Assembly (NCBI RefSeq): GCF_022179725.1
Contig: NZ_BPRC01000007.1
Coordinates: 1 to 64,000, forward strand
Origin: Methylorubrum aminovorans
Lineage (GTDB): Bacteria > Pseudomonadota > Alphaproteobacteria > Rhizobiales > Beijerinckiaceae
DNA: 64,000 bases
Direction: 5' to 3'
Shown: piece by piece, positions 28,964 to 37,092 of the stretch
Position numbering within the stretch: position 1 is the first letter of the stretch
How the letters are laid out: each line of letters begins with the position of its first letter
Notes under the pieces: model-generated
The model's database searches: none
Told to the model about the DNA's origin: nothing
The model's input: only the letters and a program-made list of their open reading frames with translations
Made by a program: the position numbers and the translations under genes

Positions 28964-29338
28964 ATGTTACATCCGTCGAGACTGTGCGCCGCGGCGCTTC
29001 TTGCGGCGAGCCTCGGCGGCTGCCAGGCCCTGGGCGGCGGCGGCGGCGTCATGCCGGATACCGATCTCGGTCCCCCGCCCTCCGCTCGCGGCACGTTGCC
29101 CGGCCGCCCCCTGCGCAGCGCCCAGGTCGACGACGAGGGCCGCCCCCTCGCCGCCGCGCCGACCCGCCCCCTGGAGCTGCCGAAGACCATCCGCGGCCAG
29201 ACCCGCACCGCCGAGGAAGGCCCACGCCGGATCCGACGCGAGGAGATCGACGGCGAGCCGACGACGCGGACCAGTTCCGGCGGCCTCGCCCCGCAGATGG
29301 GCTCCAGCGGAAGCGTGGGCCTCGGCGGCAAGTTCTGA
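28964..29338 (+). CDS. Putative lipoprotein
   Basis: MLHPSRLCAAALLAASLGGCQALGGGGG has a lipobox (SLGGC) with lipidation at Cys20. The remaining 105 residues are hydrophilic, proline- and arginine-rich and probably disordered (DLGPPPSARGTLPGRPLRSAQVDDEGRPLAAAPTRPLELPKTIRGQTRTAEEGPRRIRREEIDGEP...), ending in a glycine-rich tail. No enzymatic motif. Located between two PRC-barrel genes. The start was set at the ATG that begins the signal sequence. Confidence 0.8.
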   Translation: MLHPSRLCAAALLAASLGGCQALGGGGGVMPDTDLGPPPSARGTLPGRPLRSAQVDDEGRPLAAAPTRPLELPKTIRGQTRTAEEGPRRIRREEIDGEPTTRTSSGGLAPQMGSSGSVGLGGKF

Positions 29339-29386
29339 GACCCTGCCCGACCTGATCGCATCGGGGGGGGCGCCGCAATCCAGCTC

Positions 29387-29414
29387 GGCTCCGACGGCTC
29401 AGGCCGTCGGAGCC
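29387..29414. terminator. Bidirectional hairpin between convergent genes
   Basis: A perfect 12-bp stem (GGCTCCGACGGC / GCCGTCGGAGCC) with loop TCAG. It lies between the lipoprotein gene (+) and the PRC-barrel gene (-), and the stop codon of the latter falls in the loop. No long T-run follows on either side. Confidence 0.65.
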
Positions 29415-29839
29415 TTCCGGCCGCCCCAGTGGTCGTTGAGGCGCCCGCCGAAGCGCGGATCGGAGAACGGATCCTCGCCGGGCCCCTGCGTCGGTGCGCC
29501 TTCGAGATCGGCCGGGTCGATGTCGACCACGTATCCGCCAAGTTCGACCGAGTAGGTCAGCGCGTTCCACGGCAGCGGGTGGTAGGCCTCGCCGAAGCCG
29601 AGAAATCCGCCGAAGGACAGAACGGCGTAGGCGACTTGTCCCGAGACCTTGTCGACCATGAAGTTGTGGACACTGCCGAGGTGGCGGCCGGTCCCATCGT
29701 AGACCGGCGTGCCCTCGACCTTGTCCGAGGCGATCAGCCGAGGGGTCTCGTCGGTCGCCACGCCCTCGCCTGAGGCCGGGTCCAGTTCGAGCGTCCCGGG
29801 CTTTCGATAGGCCCGCTCTTCGGGCAGATCCGTCGGCAT
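29399..29839 (-). CDS. PRC-barrel domain protein, cytoplasmic
   Basis: A 146-residue protein whose PRC-barrel (ETPRLIASDKVEGTPVYDGTGRHLGSVHNFMVDKVSGQVAYAVLSFGGFLGFGEAYHPLPWNALTYSVELGGYVVDI, residues 31-107) is the standard form of stress-related Rhizobiales proteins. The short C-terminal tail includes DPFSDPRFGGRLNDHWG. No signal peptide. The ATG at 29839 gives the natural domain start; a much longer open frame extends upstream but overlaps the SWIB gene. The stop lies inside a hairpin loop. Induction under stress is a guess from homologues. Confidence 0.85.
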   Translation of the reverse strand: MPTDLPEERAYRKPGTLELDPASGEGVATDETPRLIASDKVEGTPVYDGTGRHLGSVHNFMVDKVSGQVAYAVLSFGGFLGFGEAYHPLPWNALTYSVELGGYVVDIDPADLEGAPTQGPGEDPFSDPRFGGRLNDHWGGRKAPTA

Positions 29840-30095
29840 CCAAGTCTCCGAATTGTCCAGACCGCCCCCGACAGGCGCCTGACGCGGCCGTGATCCGGGG
29901 TGTTGCTTGAATGCGGCGCGGCGGGCACGGTTCCCCCCACGGTTCGGGCAGAGGCGGCGCGGGCCCGGCTTTCGCCCACGGGATCGGCCCGATCGGTGTG
30001 AACGACGGTGCGAAAAATCGCTCGGTCGGCGGATTGCGTTGCGGAAAGGTCCGCTGATCTGTGGATGGACGGCATAGCGGTGCCGTTCTCCACTT

Positions 30096-30120
30096 GGAAC
30101 GGGCGCGGCACCGCTTAGTT
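30096..30120 (+). promoter_or_regulatory. Possible EcfG-type promoter, imperfect
   Basis: GGAAC (30096-30100), 16 bases, AGTT (30117-30120), 85 bases before the SWIB start. One base differs from the -10 consensus CGTT. It lies in the 366-base divergent gap (29840-30205), which otherwise shows no gene or clear motif. Confidence 0.3.
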
Positions 30121-30205
30121 GTTGCTCCTCAGTGCCCCCATGCCTCTCGGGGACCCCCTTGGGCTCGTGGCACGAATCTGCCGGTCCGCAGGACGGAGGG
30201 AAACC

Positions 30206-30538
30206 ATGGCTACCAAGACGACGGAGAAGAAGGCGGCTGCGCCCAAGAGTGCCCCGAAAAAGGAGACCGCCACCAAGGCCGCCTCCGGCACCAAGCCCAA
30301 CGCACTTCAGCAGCCCCTGAAGCCGTCTCCCGAACTCGCCGCCATTGTCGGCGACAAGCCCCTGCCGCGCGGCGAAGTCGTCAGCAAGGTGTGGGAGCAC
30401 ATCAAGAAGCACAACCTCCAGAACCCGGAGAACAAGCGCGAGATCGTCGCCGACGACAAGCTCAAGAAGATCTTCGGCAAGGACAAGTGCTCGATGTTCG
30501 AGATGAACAAGCATCTCGCCGCACACCTGAAGTCCTGA
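30206..30538 (+). CDS. SWIB/MDM2 domain protein with basic N-terminal tail
   Basis: A 110-residue protein. Residues 1-35 form a lysine/alanine-rich tail like histone H1 (MATKTTEKKAAAPKSAPKKETATKAAS). Residues about 38-108 form a SWIB fold (LKPSPELAAIVGDKPLPRGEVVSKVWEHIKKHNLQNPENKREIVADDKLKKIFGKDKCSMFEMNKHLAAHLK). In eukaryotes SWIB belongs to SWI/SNF chromatin complexes; in Chlamydia it is fused to topoisomerase I. Free-standing bacterial versions are presumed nucleoid-associated. A GGAGGG ribosome binding site precedes the ATG. Confidence 0.92.
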   Translation: MATKTTEKKAAAPKSAPKKETATKAASGTKPNALQQPLKPSPELAAIVGDKPLPRGEVVSKVWEHIKKHNLQNPENKREIVADDKLKKIFGKDKCSMFEMNKHLAAHLKS

Positions 30539-30571
30539 TCGAACAGAGCCGTTCGCGGACCGTCCCTCGGA

Positions 30572-30599
30572 GTACGGAACCGGTCAGGCCGGTCCGTAC
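30572..30599. terminator. Hairpin between convergent SWIB and SDR genes
   Basis: GTACGGAACCGG pairs with CCGGTCCGTAC, leaving one bulged A and a loop of TCAGG. It is located midway between the SWIB stop and the SDR stop, suggesting a shared terminator, though without a T-run. Confidence 0.5.
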
Positions 30600-30626
30600 G
30601 TCCGATGGGTTCGGGTGCGGCGGATC

Positions 30627-31418
30627 TCAGGCGATTCCGCGCAGCACGCCGCCATCGACCCTAAGGGCCGCCCCCGTGGTGGCGCTCGCGGCGGGGGTGC
30701 AGAGATAGGCCACCATGTTGGCCACTTCCTCCGGCTGCGCGAGGCGCTTCAGGAGCGAGGTCGGTCGGTTCTCGGCGATGAAGGCGCGGCCCCTGGCCTC
30801 CAAGTCGCCTTCGCCCGCGCCCATCGATTCCAGGAAATCGACCACGCCCTCGGTCATGGTCGGGCCGGGCAGGACGCTGTTGACGGTGACGCCGCTGCCG
30901 CCGACGGTCTCGGCCAGACCGCGGGAGACCGCGAGCTGCGCCGTCTTCGTCATGCCGTAATGGACCATCTCCGGCGGGATGTTGACGCCCGACTCGCTGG
31001 CGATGAAGACGATCCGGCCACAGCCGCGCTCGACCATGCCGGGTCCGTAGGCGCGCGCGAGGCGGATGCCGCTCATCACGTTCACCTCGAAGAACCGGCG
31101 CCACTCGGCATCGGCGATCTCGAAGAACGGCTTCGGCTCGAAGATGCCGGCATTGTTGACGAGGATGTCGACCCGCGGCAGCGCCGATAGGAGTTCGGCG
31201 GCGCCCTCCTCGGTGCCGACATCGCCGATGCCGGCGATGAACTCCCCGCCGGGCACCTCGCCGCGCAGACGCACGATCGCCGCGTCCACCCGCTCAGCGG
31301 TGCGGCCGTTGACGGCGACATAGGCGCCGAGCCGGCCGAGTTCGCGCGCGACGGCGTAGCCGATGCCGCCGGTCGAGCCGGTGACGAGGGCGCTGCGTCC
31401 CTTCAGGTCGATGTCCAT
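30627..31418 (-). CDS. Short-chain dehydrogenase/reductase
   Basis: A classical SDR of 263 residues: cofactor motif TGSTGGIGYA (about residues 13-22), NNAG, the catalytic Ser in IVFIASESG and YGMTK (Tyr-x-x-x-Lys). C-terminal PGPTMTEGVVDFL and the Rossmann ending LCTPAASATTGAALRVDGG are typical of the FabG-like group. An arginine after the first strand (NGRTAERV) favours NADPH. The substrate is unknown. The start ATG 31418 (MDIDLKGRSALVTG) is standard; the longer frame has no support. Confidence 0.92.
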   Translation of the reverse strand: MDIDLKGRSALVTGSTGGIGYAVARELGRLGAYVAVNGRTAERVDAAIVRLRGEVPGGEFIAGIGDVGTEEGAAELLSALPRVDILVNNAGIFEPKPFFEIADAEWRRFFEVNVMSGIRLARAYGPGMVERGCGRIVFIASESGVNIPPEMVHYGMTKTAQLAVSRGLAETVGGSGVTVNSVLPGPTMTEGVVDFLESMGAGEGDLEARGRAFIAENRPTSLLKRLAQPEEVANMVAYLCTPAASATTGAALRVDGGVLRGIA

Positions 31419-31510
31419 CAGCCGCCTCCGCTCGCCGCAATCATCCGTACCGGTGACAACGCATGAGTCAGGGGCTGGTGCTCGCACATCCGCCGATCAG
31501 CGGTCGCGGG

Positions 31511-32890
31511 TCACGGCCCCGTCCGTCGCAGGCCGCTGGCGACGGCGCCGGTGAGCGCCAGGGCGACGGCGCACCAGAGGGTGACGGCGAAGGCCCCCAC
31601 CGGTCCGCCAGGGATCACGCCAAACAGCACGGCGACCAGCGCCGCCCCGACCGATTGGCCGACGAGCCGGGCGCTCGCCTGCATGCCGCTGGCGCCGCCG
31701 CTGCGTTCACGCGGGGCGCTGGTGATGATGACCTTGTTGTTGGGCGACTGGAACAGCCCGAAGCCGATGCCCGAGAGGGTCAGGCGCCAGACCACGTCGA
31801 GGGTCGAGGGCGTCTCCGGCAGGAGCGCGAGGGAGGCCATGCCGGCCGCCAGCAGGACGAGGCCGAGGCTGCCGAGCAGTCCCGGCGGGAAGTGGTCGGC
31901 GAGCCGGCCGGCGAAGGGTGACATCGCCGCGATGGCGAGCGGCCAGGGTGTCATCAGGAAACCGGTACGTGTCTCCGAGAACCCCAGCCCGTCGTGGAAG
32001 TAGAAGGGCAGGGCGACGTAGGCGATCATCTGCGCTGCAAACGAGCAAACCGAGGCCACCATCGAGAGGGCGAAGGCCGGGATCCGCAGCAGGTCGAGGG
32101 GCAGTAGCGGCGCCGCGAGCCGGATCTGGCTGCGCACGAAGACGACGCCGACCGCGACCGACGCCCCTATCGCCGCCACGGCGAGCCCGCGCGTGCCCGG
32201 ATCGGCGAGGCCGTCGAGGCCGACGATCAGCAGACCGATGGTGAGGGCGTTGAGACCGGCGCTCCGGAGATCGAAGCGGCGGGCGGAGCGGGGCGTGTAC
32301 GGCAGGGTGCGGGCCCCGACGACGAGCGCGACGAGCCCGACCGGCAGGTTGACGAGGAACAGCCAGGGCCAGGTCGCGACCGAGAGGATCGCGGCAGCGA
32401 CCGTCGGCCCGGCGGCGGCGGCCACTGCAACGATGAGCGCCACGTTGCCGACCCCGCGCCCGATCAGCCGATGCGGGTAGATGAAGCGCACCAGCGCGAT
32501 GTTGACGCTCATGATCCCGGCCGCGCCGAGCCCTTGCGCGACCCGCGCGGCGGTGAGGCTGGCGAGGCCGGGCGCGAGGGCGCAGGCGAGCGAGGCGGCG
32601 GTGAAGACGGCCAGACCGCTCAGGTAGACCCGGCGATAGCCCCAGATCTCGCCGAGCGTCGCCAGGGGCAGCAGGGCGGCGGTGACGGCGATCTGGTACG
32701 CGCTGACGATGAAGATCGCGTCGGAGGCCGGCACGTCGAGGTCGCGGGCGATTACCGGCAGGGCGACGTTGACGATCGCGCCATCGAGCACCGCCATCGC
32801 GATGGCGAGCGCCATGGCGGAGAGCGCCAGCATCCGGTCCCGCAGCGGCAGCCCGTCGCCGCCGGCCTCTCCCGTCTTCCGTCCTGTCAC
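31511..32890 (-). CDS. MFS transporter, DHA2/EmrB-QacA type
   Basis: A drug:H+ antiporter-type carrier of 459 residues. Helix 1 carries MAVLDGAIVNVALPVIARDL, the DHA2 motif (LDxTIVNVALP-like), followed by SAYQIAVTAALLPLATLGEIWGYRRVYLSGLAVFTAASLACALAP. About 13-14 helices can be drawn. Substrates of this family include dyes, bile salts and antibiotics; none can be assigned here. It lies upstream of the SDR gene on the same strand with a 92-base gap. Confidence 0.9.
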   Translation of the reverse strand: MTGRKTGEAGGDGLPLRDRMLALSAMALAIAMAVLDGAIVNVALPVIARDLDVPASDAIFIVSAYQIAVTAALLPLATLGEIWGYRRVYLSGLAVFTAASLACALAPGLASLTAARVAQGLGAAGIMSVNIALVRFIYPHRLIGRGVGNVALIVAVAAAAGPTVAAAILSVATWPWLFLVNLPVGLVALVVGARTLPYTPRSARRFDLRSAGLNALTIGLLIVGLDGLADPGTRGLAVAAIGASVAVGVVFVRSQIRLAAPLLPLDLLRIPAFALSMVASVCSFAAQMIAYVALPFYFHDGLGFSETRTGFLMTPWPLAIAAMSPFAGRLADHFPPGLLGSLGLVLLAAGMASLALLPETPSTLDVVWRLTLSGIGFGLFQSPNNKVIITSAPRERSGGASGMQASARLVGQSVGAALVAVLFGVIPGGPVGAFAVTLWCAVALALTGAVASGLRRTGP

Positions 32891-33099
32891 CGTTCACCAT
32901 CCGGAGCTTGCAGGCGGCCGATCCGCCCTATCTGTCCCTCACCGGACGATGCGCCGCGCTTCGGAACGTGCGTGCCGCCGGGGCAGAGCCCGAGCCGAGC
33001 GCGCGCCGTCCTCGGGCGATCCGAGCCCTGGACGCGGCGCTCAGGTTCTGTGTCTGTATCGTCTTTTCCTGACAGCCGGCCACCGGAGACCAAGCGTCC

Positions 33100-34122
33100 A
33101 TGCGTGCCTATCCGCTCCTTGCCTCCTGCCTCGCGCTCTGCCTCGCTCCTCTGCCGGCCCTGTCACCGGCGGTCGCCCTGGCCCAGGAGCAGACGCCGCT
33201 CGGCATCGGCCTCGAAGGCTTCACCTATCCCTTCCCGGTACGCTTCCTGCCGCTGACGCGCGACGGCGAGGCGCAGCGCCTCGCCTACATGGATGTGCCG
33301 GCGGCCGAGAACGCCAATGGCCGCACGGTGCTGCTGCTGCACGGGCGCAACTTCCCTTCGAGCTACTGGGACCCGGTGATCCGCGCTCTCTCGAATGCGG
33401 GCTACCGCGTGGTGGTCCCCGACCAGCTCGGCTTCGGCAAATCCTCGAAGCCGGTCGGCGCCTTCACCTTCGATCGGATGGCCGCCGACACGATCGCGCT
33501 CGCCGACAGCCTAAAAATTCCGCGCTTCGATGTGGTGGCCCATTCCATGGGTGGCATGCTCGCGGTGCGGCTCGCGCGCAGCTACCCGCAGCGGGTCAAC
33601 AGCCTCGTGCTGGAAGCCCCGATCGGGCTGGAGGATTACCGCTACGCCGTCCCGCCGGTCTCCGACGAGACGCTCATCGCCCGCGAGGGCGATCTCAGCG
33701 CCGACGCCTACCGCAAGCAGTTGATGACGAGCTACGCGCTCTCGATCCCCGCCTCGGCGATCGAGCCGTTCGTGTCGATCCGCGAGCGGGTGAAGGGCTC
33801 GGGCGAGTATCCGCGCTGGCTCCGCTCCTTCGTGAACTCCTACCAGATGATCTGGGGCCAGCCCGTCGTCCACGAGATCCCGCTCGTGAAGGCGCCGACC
33901 CTGTTCATCATGGGCGCCAACGACCACAACGCCCCCGGCAAGGGCTTCGCCCCGGCGGAGATGCGCTCCGGCATGGGCGACAACACCGGCCACGCCCGCG
34001 CGCTCGCCGGCCGGATGCCGAACGGCAAGGCGGAGGTGATCAACAATGTCGGCCACCTCGTCCACATGGAGGCGACCGAGATGTTCAACACGCTGACGCT
34101 GGAATTCCTCAACACGCACTGA
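33100..34122 (+). CDS. Alpha/beta hydrolase, exported
   Basis: A 340-residue hydrolase with a signal peptide (LLASCLALCLAPLPALSPAVALAQEQ). The fold is shown by LLLHGRNFPSSYWDPVIRALSNAGYRVVVPDQLGFGKSSKP, the nucleophile elbow VVAHSMGGMLAVRLARSYP (Ser in HSMGG) and the catalytic His in NNVGHLVHMEAT. The acid is probably in LFIMGANDHNAPG. Close to periplasmic haloalkane-dehalogenase/epoxide-hydrolase-like esterases; the substrate is unknown. The next gene starts 51 bases downstream and may be co-transcribed. Confidence 0.9.
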   Translation: MRAYPLLASCLALCLAPLPALSPAVALAQEQTPLGIGLEGFTYPFPVRFLPLTRDGEAQRLAYMDVPAAENANGRTVLLLHGRNFPSSYWDPVIRALSNAGYRVVVPDQLGFGKSSKPVGAFTFDRMAADTIALADSLKIPRFDVVAHSMGGMLAVRLARSYPQRVNSLVLEAPIGLEDYRYAVPPVSDETLIAREGDLSADAYRKQLMTSYALSIPASAIEPFVSIRERVKGSGEYPRWLRSFVNSYQMIWGQPVVHEIPLVKAPTLFIMGANDHNAPGKGFAPAEMRSGMGDNTGHARALAGRMPNGKAEVINNVGHLVHMEATEMFNTLTLEFLNTH

Positions 34123-34173
34123 GTCCCAGAGCACACCCCTTCAGGGGCCGGGGCAGCAATCCGGAGTTGATCC

Positions 34174-35040
34174 ATGGATGTCGGTTTCATCGGGCTCGGC
34201 CGCATGGGCCGGGCGATGGCGGCGCGGCTCGTCGCGGCGGGACACCGGGTGCGGGTGTGGAACCGCTCGCCCGAGGCGGCGAAGGCAGTCGAGGGCGCCG
34301 AGCCCGTCGCCAGCGCCGCGGAGGCTTTCTCCGGGGACGCGGCGATCACCATGCTCGCCGACGATGCCGCCCTGCGCTCGGTGATCGTCGAGGGCGGGTT
34401 GCTCGATTCCGGCCGGCGTCCGGGCGTCCATGTCGGCATGTCCACGATCTCGGTGGCGCTCGCCAAGGAACTGGCGGCAGTCCACGGCCGCGCGGGCGTG
34501 GCTTACGTCTCCGCCCCGGTCTTCGGCCGGCCGGATGCGGCCTCGAACGGTGCGCTCAACATTATCGCCGCCGGCGATGACGCGGTGATCGCACGGGTGC
34601 AGCCGCTGTTCGATGCCATGGGCAGCAAGACCTGGCGCTTCGGCGCGGAGCCGGAGCGGGCCAACGCCGTCAAGCTCGCGGGCAATTTCATGCTGGTCTC
34701 GGCCATCGAGGCGATGGGGGAGGCGGCCGCCTTCGCGGAGGGACACGGCATCGCCGGGGCCGACGTGCTGGAGATGCTCACCAGCACCCTGTTCGCCTCG
34801 CCGGTCTACAAGAATTACGGCGCGATGATCATGGCGGGCCGCTACGAGCCGCCGGGCTTCACGATCCGGCTCGGCCTCAAAGATGTCCGCCTCGCGCTGG
34901 CCGCGGGCGAGGCGGTCAACGTGCCGATGCCGTTCGCCAGCGTGCTGCGCGACAACCTCCTCGATGCCATCGCCCACGGCGACGGCGACAAGGACTTCGC
35001 CGGCCTCGCCACGGTGGCCGCCCGACGCAGCGGGCGGTAG
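34174..35040 (+). CDS. NAD(P)-dependent beta-hydroxyacid dehydrogenase (3-HIBDH family)
   Basis: Family members oxidise 3-hydroxyisobutyrate, tartronate semialdehyde or succinic semialdehyde-type substrates. The Rossmann motif FIGLGRMGRAMAARLVAAGH (residues 4-23), the substrate motif near AYVSAPVFGRPDAA and the catalytic lysine in ANAVKLAGNFMLVS fit the family. The 288-residue length is normal. DVGFIGLGRMG at the very start and a CCGGAG ribosome binding site support ATG 34174. In a serine-cycle organism a tartronate-semialdehyde or glyoxylate reductase-like role is conceivable but unproven. Confidence 0.9.
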   Translation: MDVGFIGLGRMGRAMAARLVAAGHRVRVWNRSPEAAKAVEGAEPVASAAEAFSGDAAITMLADDAALRSVIVEGGLLDSGRRPGVHVGMSTISVALAKELAAVHGRAGVAYVSAPVFGRPDAASNGALNIIAAGDDAVIARVQPLFDAMGSKTWRFGAEPERANAVKLAGNFMLVSAIEAMGEAAAFAEGHGIAGADVLEMLTSTLFASPVYKNYGAMIMAGRYEPPGFTIRLGLKDVRLALAAGEAVNVPMPFASVLRDNLLDAIAHGDGDKDFAGLATVAARRSGR

Positions 35041-35047
35041 CCGCGCC

Positions 35048-35755
35048 CTATTTCTTGGTGTTCACGGCGGTCTGGCCGAACATCACCCGCTTGGCGTCCT
35101 CGCTCATCGGCTGGCCGTAGTTCGGATTGACCTCGGCCGCGCGCGCATAGGCGGCCTTGGTAGCGGGCCGCTCGGCGATCGTCTCGAACCAGCGCTTCAG
35201 GTTGGGATGGTCGTCGAGGCGCTGACCCTGCTTCTCCCACGGCACGATCCAGGGATAGGCGGCCATGTCGGCGATGGTGTAGTCGGCGCCGGCAACGAAG
35301 GCCCGGTCGGCGAGCCGGCGGTCGAGCACGCCGTAGAGCCGGTTCGTCTCCTTCACGTAGCGGTCGATGGCGTAGGGGATCTTCTCCGGCGCATATTGCG
35401 AGAAATGGTGGTTCTGGCCGAGCATCGGCCCGAGCCCGCCCATCTGCCAGAACAACCATTGCAGGGTCTCGGCCCGCCCGCGCAGGTCGGCGGGAACGAA
35501 GCGTCCGGTCTTCTCCGCGAGGTAGAGCAGGATCGCCCCCGACTCGAACAGCGAGACCGGCTCACCGCCATCGGCCGGCGCCTGATCGATGATGGCCGGC
35601 ATGCGGTTGTTCGGCGCAATCTTCAGGAAGGACGGCTCGAACTGCGCGCCCTTGCCGATATCCACCGGATGGATCGTGTAGGGGAGGCCGGCCTCCTCCA
35701 GGAACATCGTCACCTTGTGACCGTTCGGGGTCGGCCAGTAGTACAGATCGATCAT
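35048..35755 (-). CDS. Glutathione S-transferase, YfcG/Ure2p-like
   Basis: A 235-residue GST: thioredoxin-fold N-domain (MIDLYYWPTPNGHKVTMFLEEAGLPYTIHPVDIGKGAQFEPSFLKIAPNNRMPAIIDQ) with Asn rather than Ser/Tyr/Cys at the active position (TPNGHK), as in the YfcG nu class that has disulfide reductase activity. The C-domain includes LFWQMGGLGPMLGQNHHFSQYAPEKIPYAIDRY and IADMAAYPWI. Convergent with the preceding gene, seven bases apart. The reaction partner is probably glutathione; the physiological substrate is unknown. Confidence 0.93.
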   Translation of the reverse strand: MIDLYYWPTPNGHKVTMFLEEAGLPYTIHPVDIGKGAQFEPSFLKIAPNNRMPAIIDQAPADGGEPVSLFESGAILLYLAEKTGRFVPADLRGRAETLQWLFWQMGGLGPMLGQNHHFSQYAPEKIPYAIDRYVKETNRLYGVLDRRLADRAFVAGADYTIADMAAYPWIVPWEKQGQRLDDHPNLKRWFETIAERPATKAAYARAAEVNPNYGQPMSEDAKRVMFGQTAVNTKK

Positions 35756-35926
35756 CGCTGCGCCTTGTCTCCGAGCCTGCGAGGGTGAGGCCTCCGGCCT
35801 GCGGCGAAGTGGGATCGCTCGGCGATCCGATCAAGTCGCGGCCGGCGCGCGGGCTTTGCACCGAATCCCTGAGCACGTCCTTTACCTTTCCGTGCTGTGC
35901 TGGGCGGGACGAAAGGCGGACGGTTC

Positions 35927-36142
35927 ATGGTCTCGGCAGTCTCGACGAGTTCGGCGGGCGTGAGCGCCGCCCTGCAGCGCTTCGACGGGGCGGCCGCCCG
36001 CGTCGCCTCGCCCCGATCCGCCGCCGAACCCGTCACGGCCGTGACCGAGCTGGCCTCGGCCTCGTTCGGCGTCTCCGTGAACACTGCGGTGCTGAAATCC
36101 ACGATCGAGGCCGAGAAACGCGTCCTCGACATCCTCGTGTGA
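35927..36142 (+). CDS. Small protein resembling YjfB-type putative motility proteins
   Basis: A 71-residue protein: MVSAVSTSSAGVSAALQRFDGAAARVASPRSAAEPVTAVTELASASFGVSVNTAVLKSTIEAEKRVLDILV. The C-terminal SFGVSVNTAVLKSTIEAEKRVLDIL is like the ending of YjfB-family putative motility proteins, a weak resemblance. No membrane segment. The ATG at 35927 is the second start in the frame and gives the better spacing after an AAGGCGGA site. Located just before tRNA-Pro. Confidence 0.55.
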   Translation: MVSAVSTSSAGVSAALQRFDGAAARVASPRSAAEPVTAVTELASASFGVSVNTAVLKSTIEAEKRVLDILV

Positions 36143-36193
36143 CGAGCGGCGCCTTGCCGGCCGAGAGCCGAGGCGGTATCTCCCTGACAGCGT

Positions 36194-36270
36194 CGGGGTG
36201 TAGCGCAGTCTGGTAGCGCATCTGCTTTGGGAGCAGAGGGTCGTAGGTTCGAATCCTATCGCCCCGACCA
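36194..36270 (+). tRNA. tRNA-Pro (anticodon TGG)
   Basis: A 77-base cloverleaf. The acceptor arms CGGGGTG and CGCCCCG pair; the D-loop is GCGCAGTCTGGTAGCGC; the anticodon stem TCTGC/GCAGA encloses TTTGGGA with anticodon TGG; the T-arm GTAGG-TTCGAAT-CCTAT follows; and the terminal CCA is encoded. TGG reads CCA and, by wobble, other proline codons. A longer open frame over it is a shadow. Confidence 0.97.
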
Positions 36271-36298
36271 TACCTTCCCCGGAGACGACAGCCGTCCG

Positions 36299-36610
36299 AT
36301 GCCGAGCGCCCGCATCTACCGTCCCGCCAAGGATCCCACGCAGTCCGGGCTCGCCCGCACCAAACAATGGGTGCTGGAGTTCGACCAGACCGAACCGCGC
36401 GAGACCGATCCGCTGATGGGCTGGACCGGCTCCTCCGACATGCTGCAGCAGGTCCGGCTCGAATTCGACACGGCGGAGGAGGCGGTGGCCTATGCCCAGT
36501 CGACGGGCATCGCCTACCGGGTCGAGGAGACGCCGCCGCCGATCGCGCGCAAGGGCCTGTCCTACTCCGACAATTTCAAGTTCAACCGCACGGCGCCCTG
36601 GACGCACTGA
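36299..36610 (+). CDS. NADH-ubiquinone oxidoreductase accessory subunit (NDUFS4/18 kDa type)
   Basis: The 103-residue protein MPSARIYRPAKDPTQSGLARTKQWVLEFDQTEPRETDPLMGWTGSSDMLQQVRLEFDTAEEAVAYAQSTGIAYRVEETP... matches the ETC complex I subunit family (PF04800), the alphaproteobacterial and mitochondrial NDUFS4 subunit that stabilises the NADH-dehydrogenase module. Motifs: ARxYRPAKxxxQSG, W.LEF, P..MGW..S.D..QQ. Length normal. It follows tRNA-Pro by 28 bases, the same order as in many Rhizobiales genomes. The start ATG 36299 is natural. Confidence 0.94.
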   Translation: MPSARIYRPAKDPTQSGLARTKQWVLEFDQTEPRETDPLMGWTGSSDMLQQVRLEFDTAEEAVAYAQSTGIAYRVEETPPPIARKGLSYSDNFKFNRTAPWTH

Positions 36611-36619
36611 GTCAGGTCC

Positions 36620-37081
36620 TCAGCGCCCCTTCCGCTCCGCCCAGGCGCGGTAGGGGCTGGGCTCGCCCGGCACCGGGTGGTGGCGCACCTGCATCGGCTG
36701 CTCTTCTAGCGGCCGACACAGCTCGGCATAGATCCCTGCGCTGATGAGCCCCTCGGCCTCCGCCTCCTCGGCGGTGAAGGCGAAGTAGCCTCGGCTGATC
36801 CCGGCGAGCCGCATCGCCGCGTGGCACATTGGGCAGGGCCGCCCGCTGGCATAGACGATGCAGTCGTCGAGCTTGGGCCGACCGAGCCGCTGGCTCGCCT
36901 CCCGCAACGCCACCATCTCGGCGTGATCGCTCGGGTCGTTGGTGCGGTGGATGCGGTTGGCCGCCCGCGCCACGACCGCGCCCTCCCGCACGATCACCGC
37001 CCCGTAGGGGCTGCCGCCCTCGGCGACGTTGGCCAGCGCCAGTTCGGTCGCTTCGCGCAGATAGGTCTCGTGATCCGGCAT
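36620..37081 (-). CDS. Guanine-deaminase-like nucleobase/nucleoside deaminase
   Basis: A 153-residue zinc deaminase of the cytidine-deaminase superfamily. His53-Ala-Glu55 (DPSDHAEMVALREA) and Cys83-Pro-Met-Cys86 (RPCPMCHAAM) form the zinc site and proton shuttle. The C-terminal PSPYRAWAERKGR is the swapped tail seen in B. subtilis guanine deaminase and absent from tRNA deaminases, so a free purine-type or damaged base is the likely substrate. The gene begins 11 bases after the stop of the spore-photoproduct-lyase-like gene, so the two form an operon. Convergent with the complex I gene. Confidence 0.88.
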   Translation of the reverse strand: MPDHETYLREATELALANVAEGGSPYGAVIVREGAVVARAANRIHRTNDPSDHAEMVALREASQRLGRPKLDDCIVYASGRPCPMCHAAMRLAGISRGYFAFTAEEAEAEGLISAGIYAELCRPLEEQPMQVRHHPVPGEPSPYRAWAERKGR

Positions 37082-37092
37082 TCGTTTTCTCC

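Noticed and set aside
36194..36270. tRNA-Pro as an integration attachment site
   Set aside because: No integrase, no direct repeat of the tRNA 3' end and no composition change next to it.
36227..36298. Upstream extension of the complex I subunit gene into tRNA-Pro
   Set aside because: The extension reads through the tRNA; family alignment starts at MPSARIYRPAKD.
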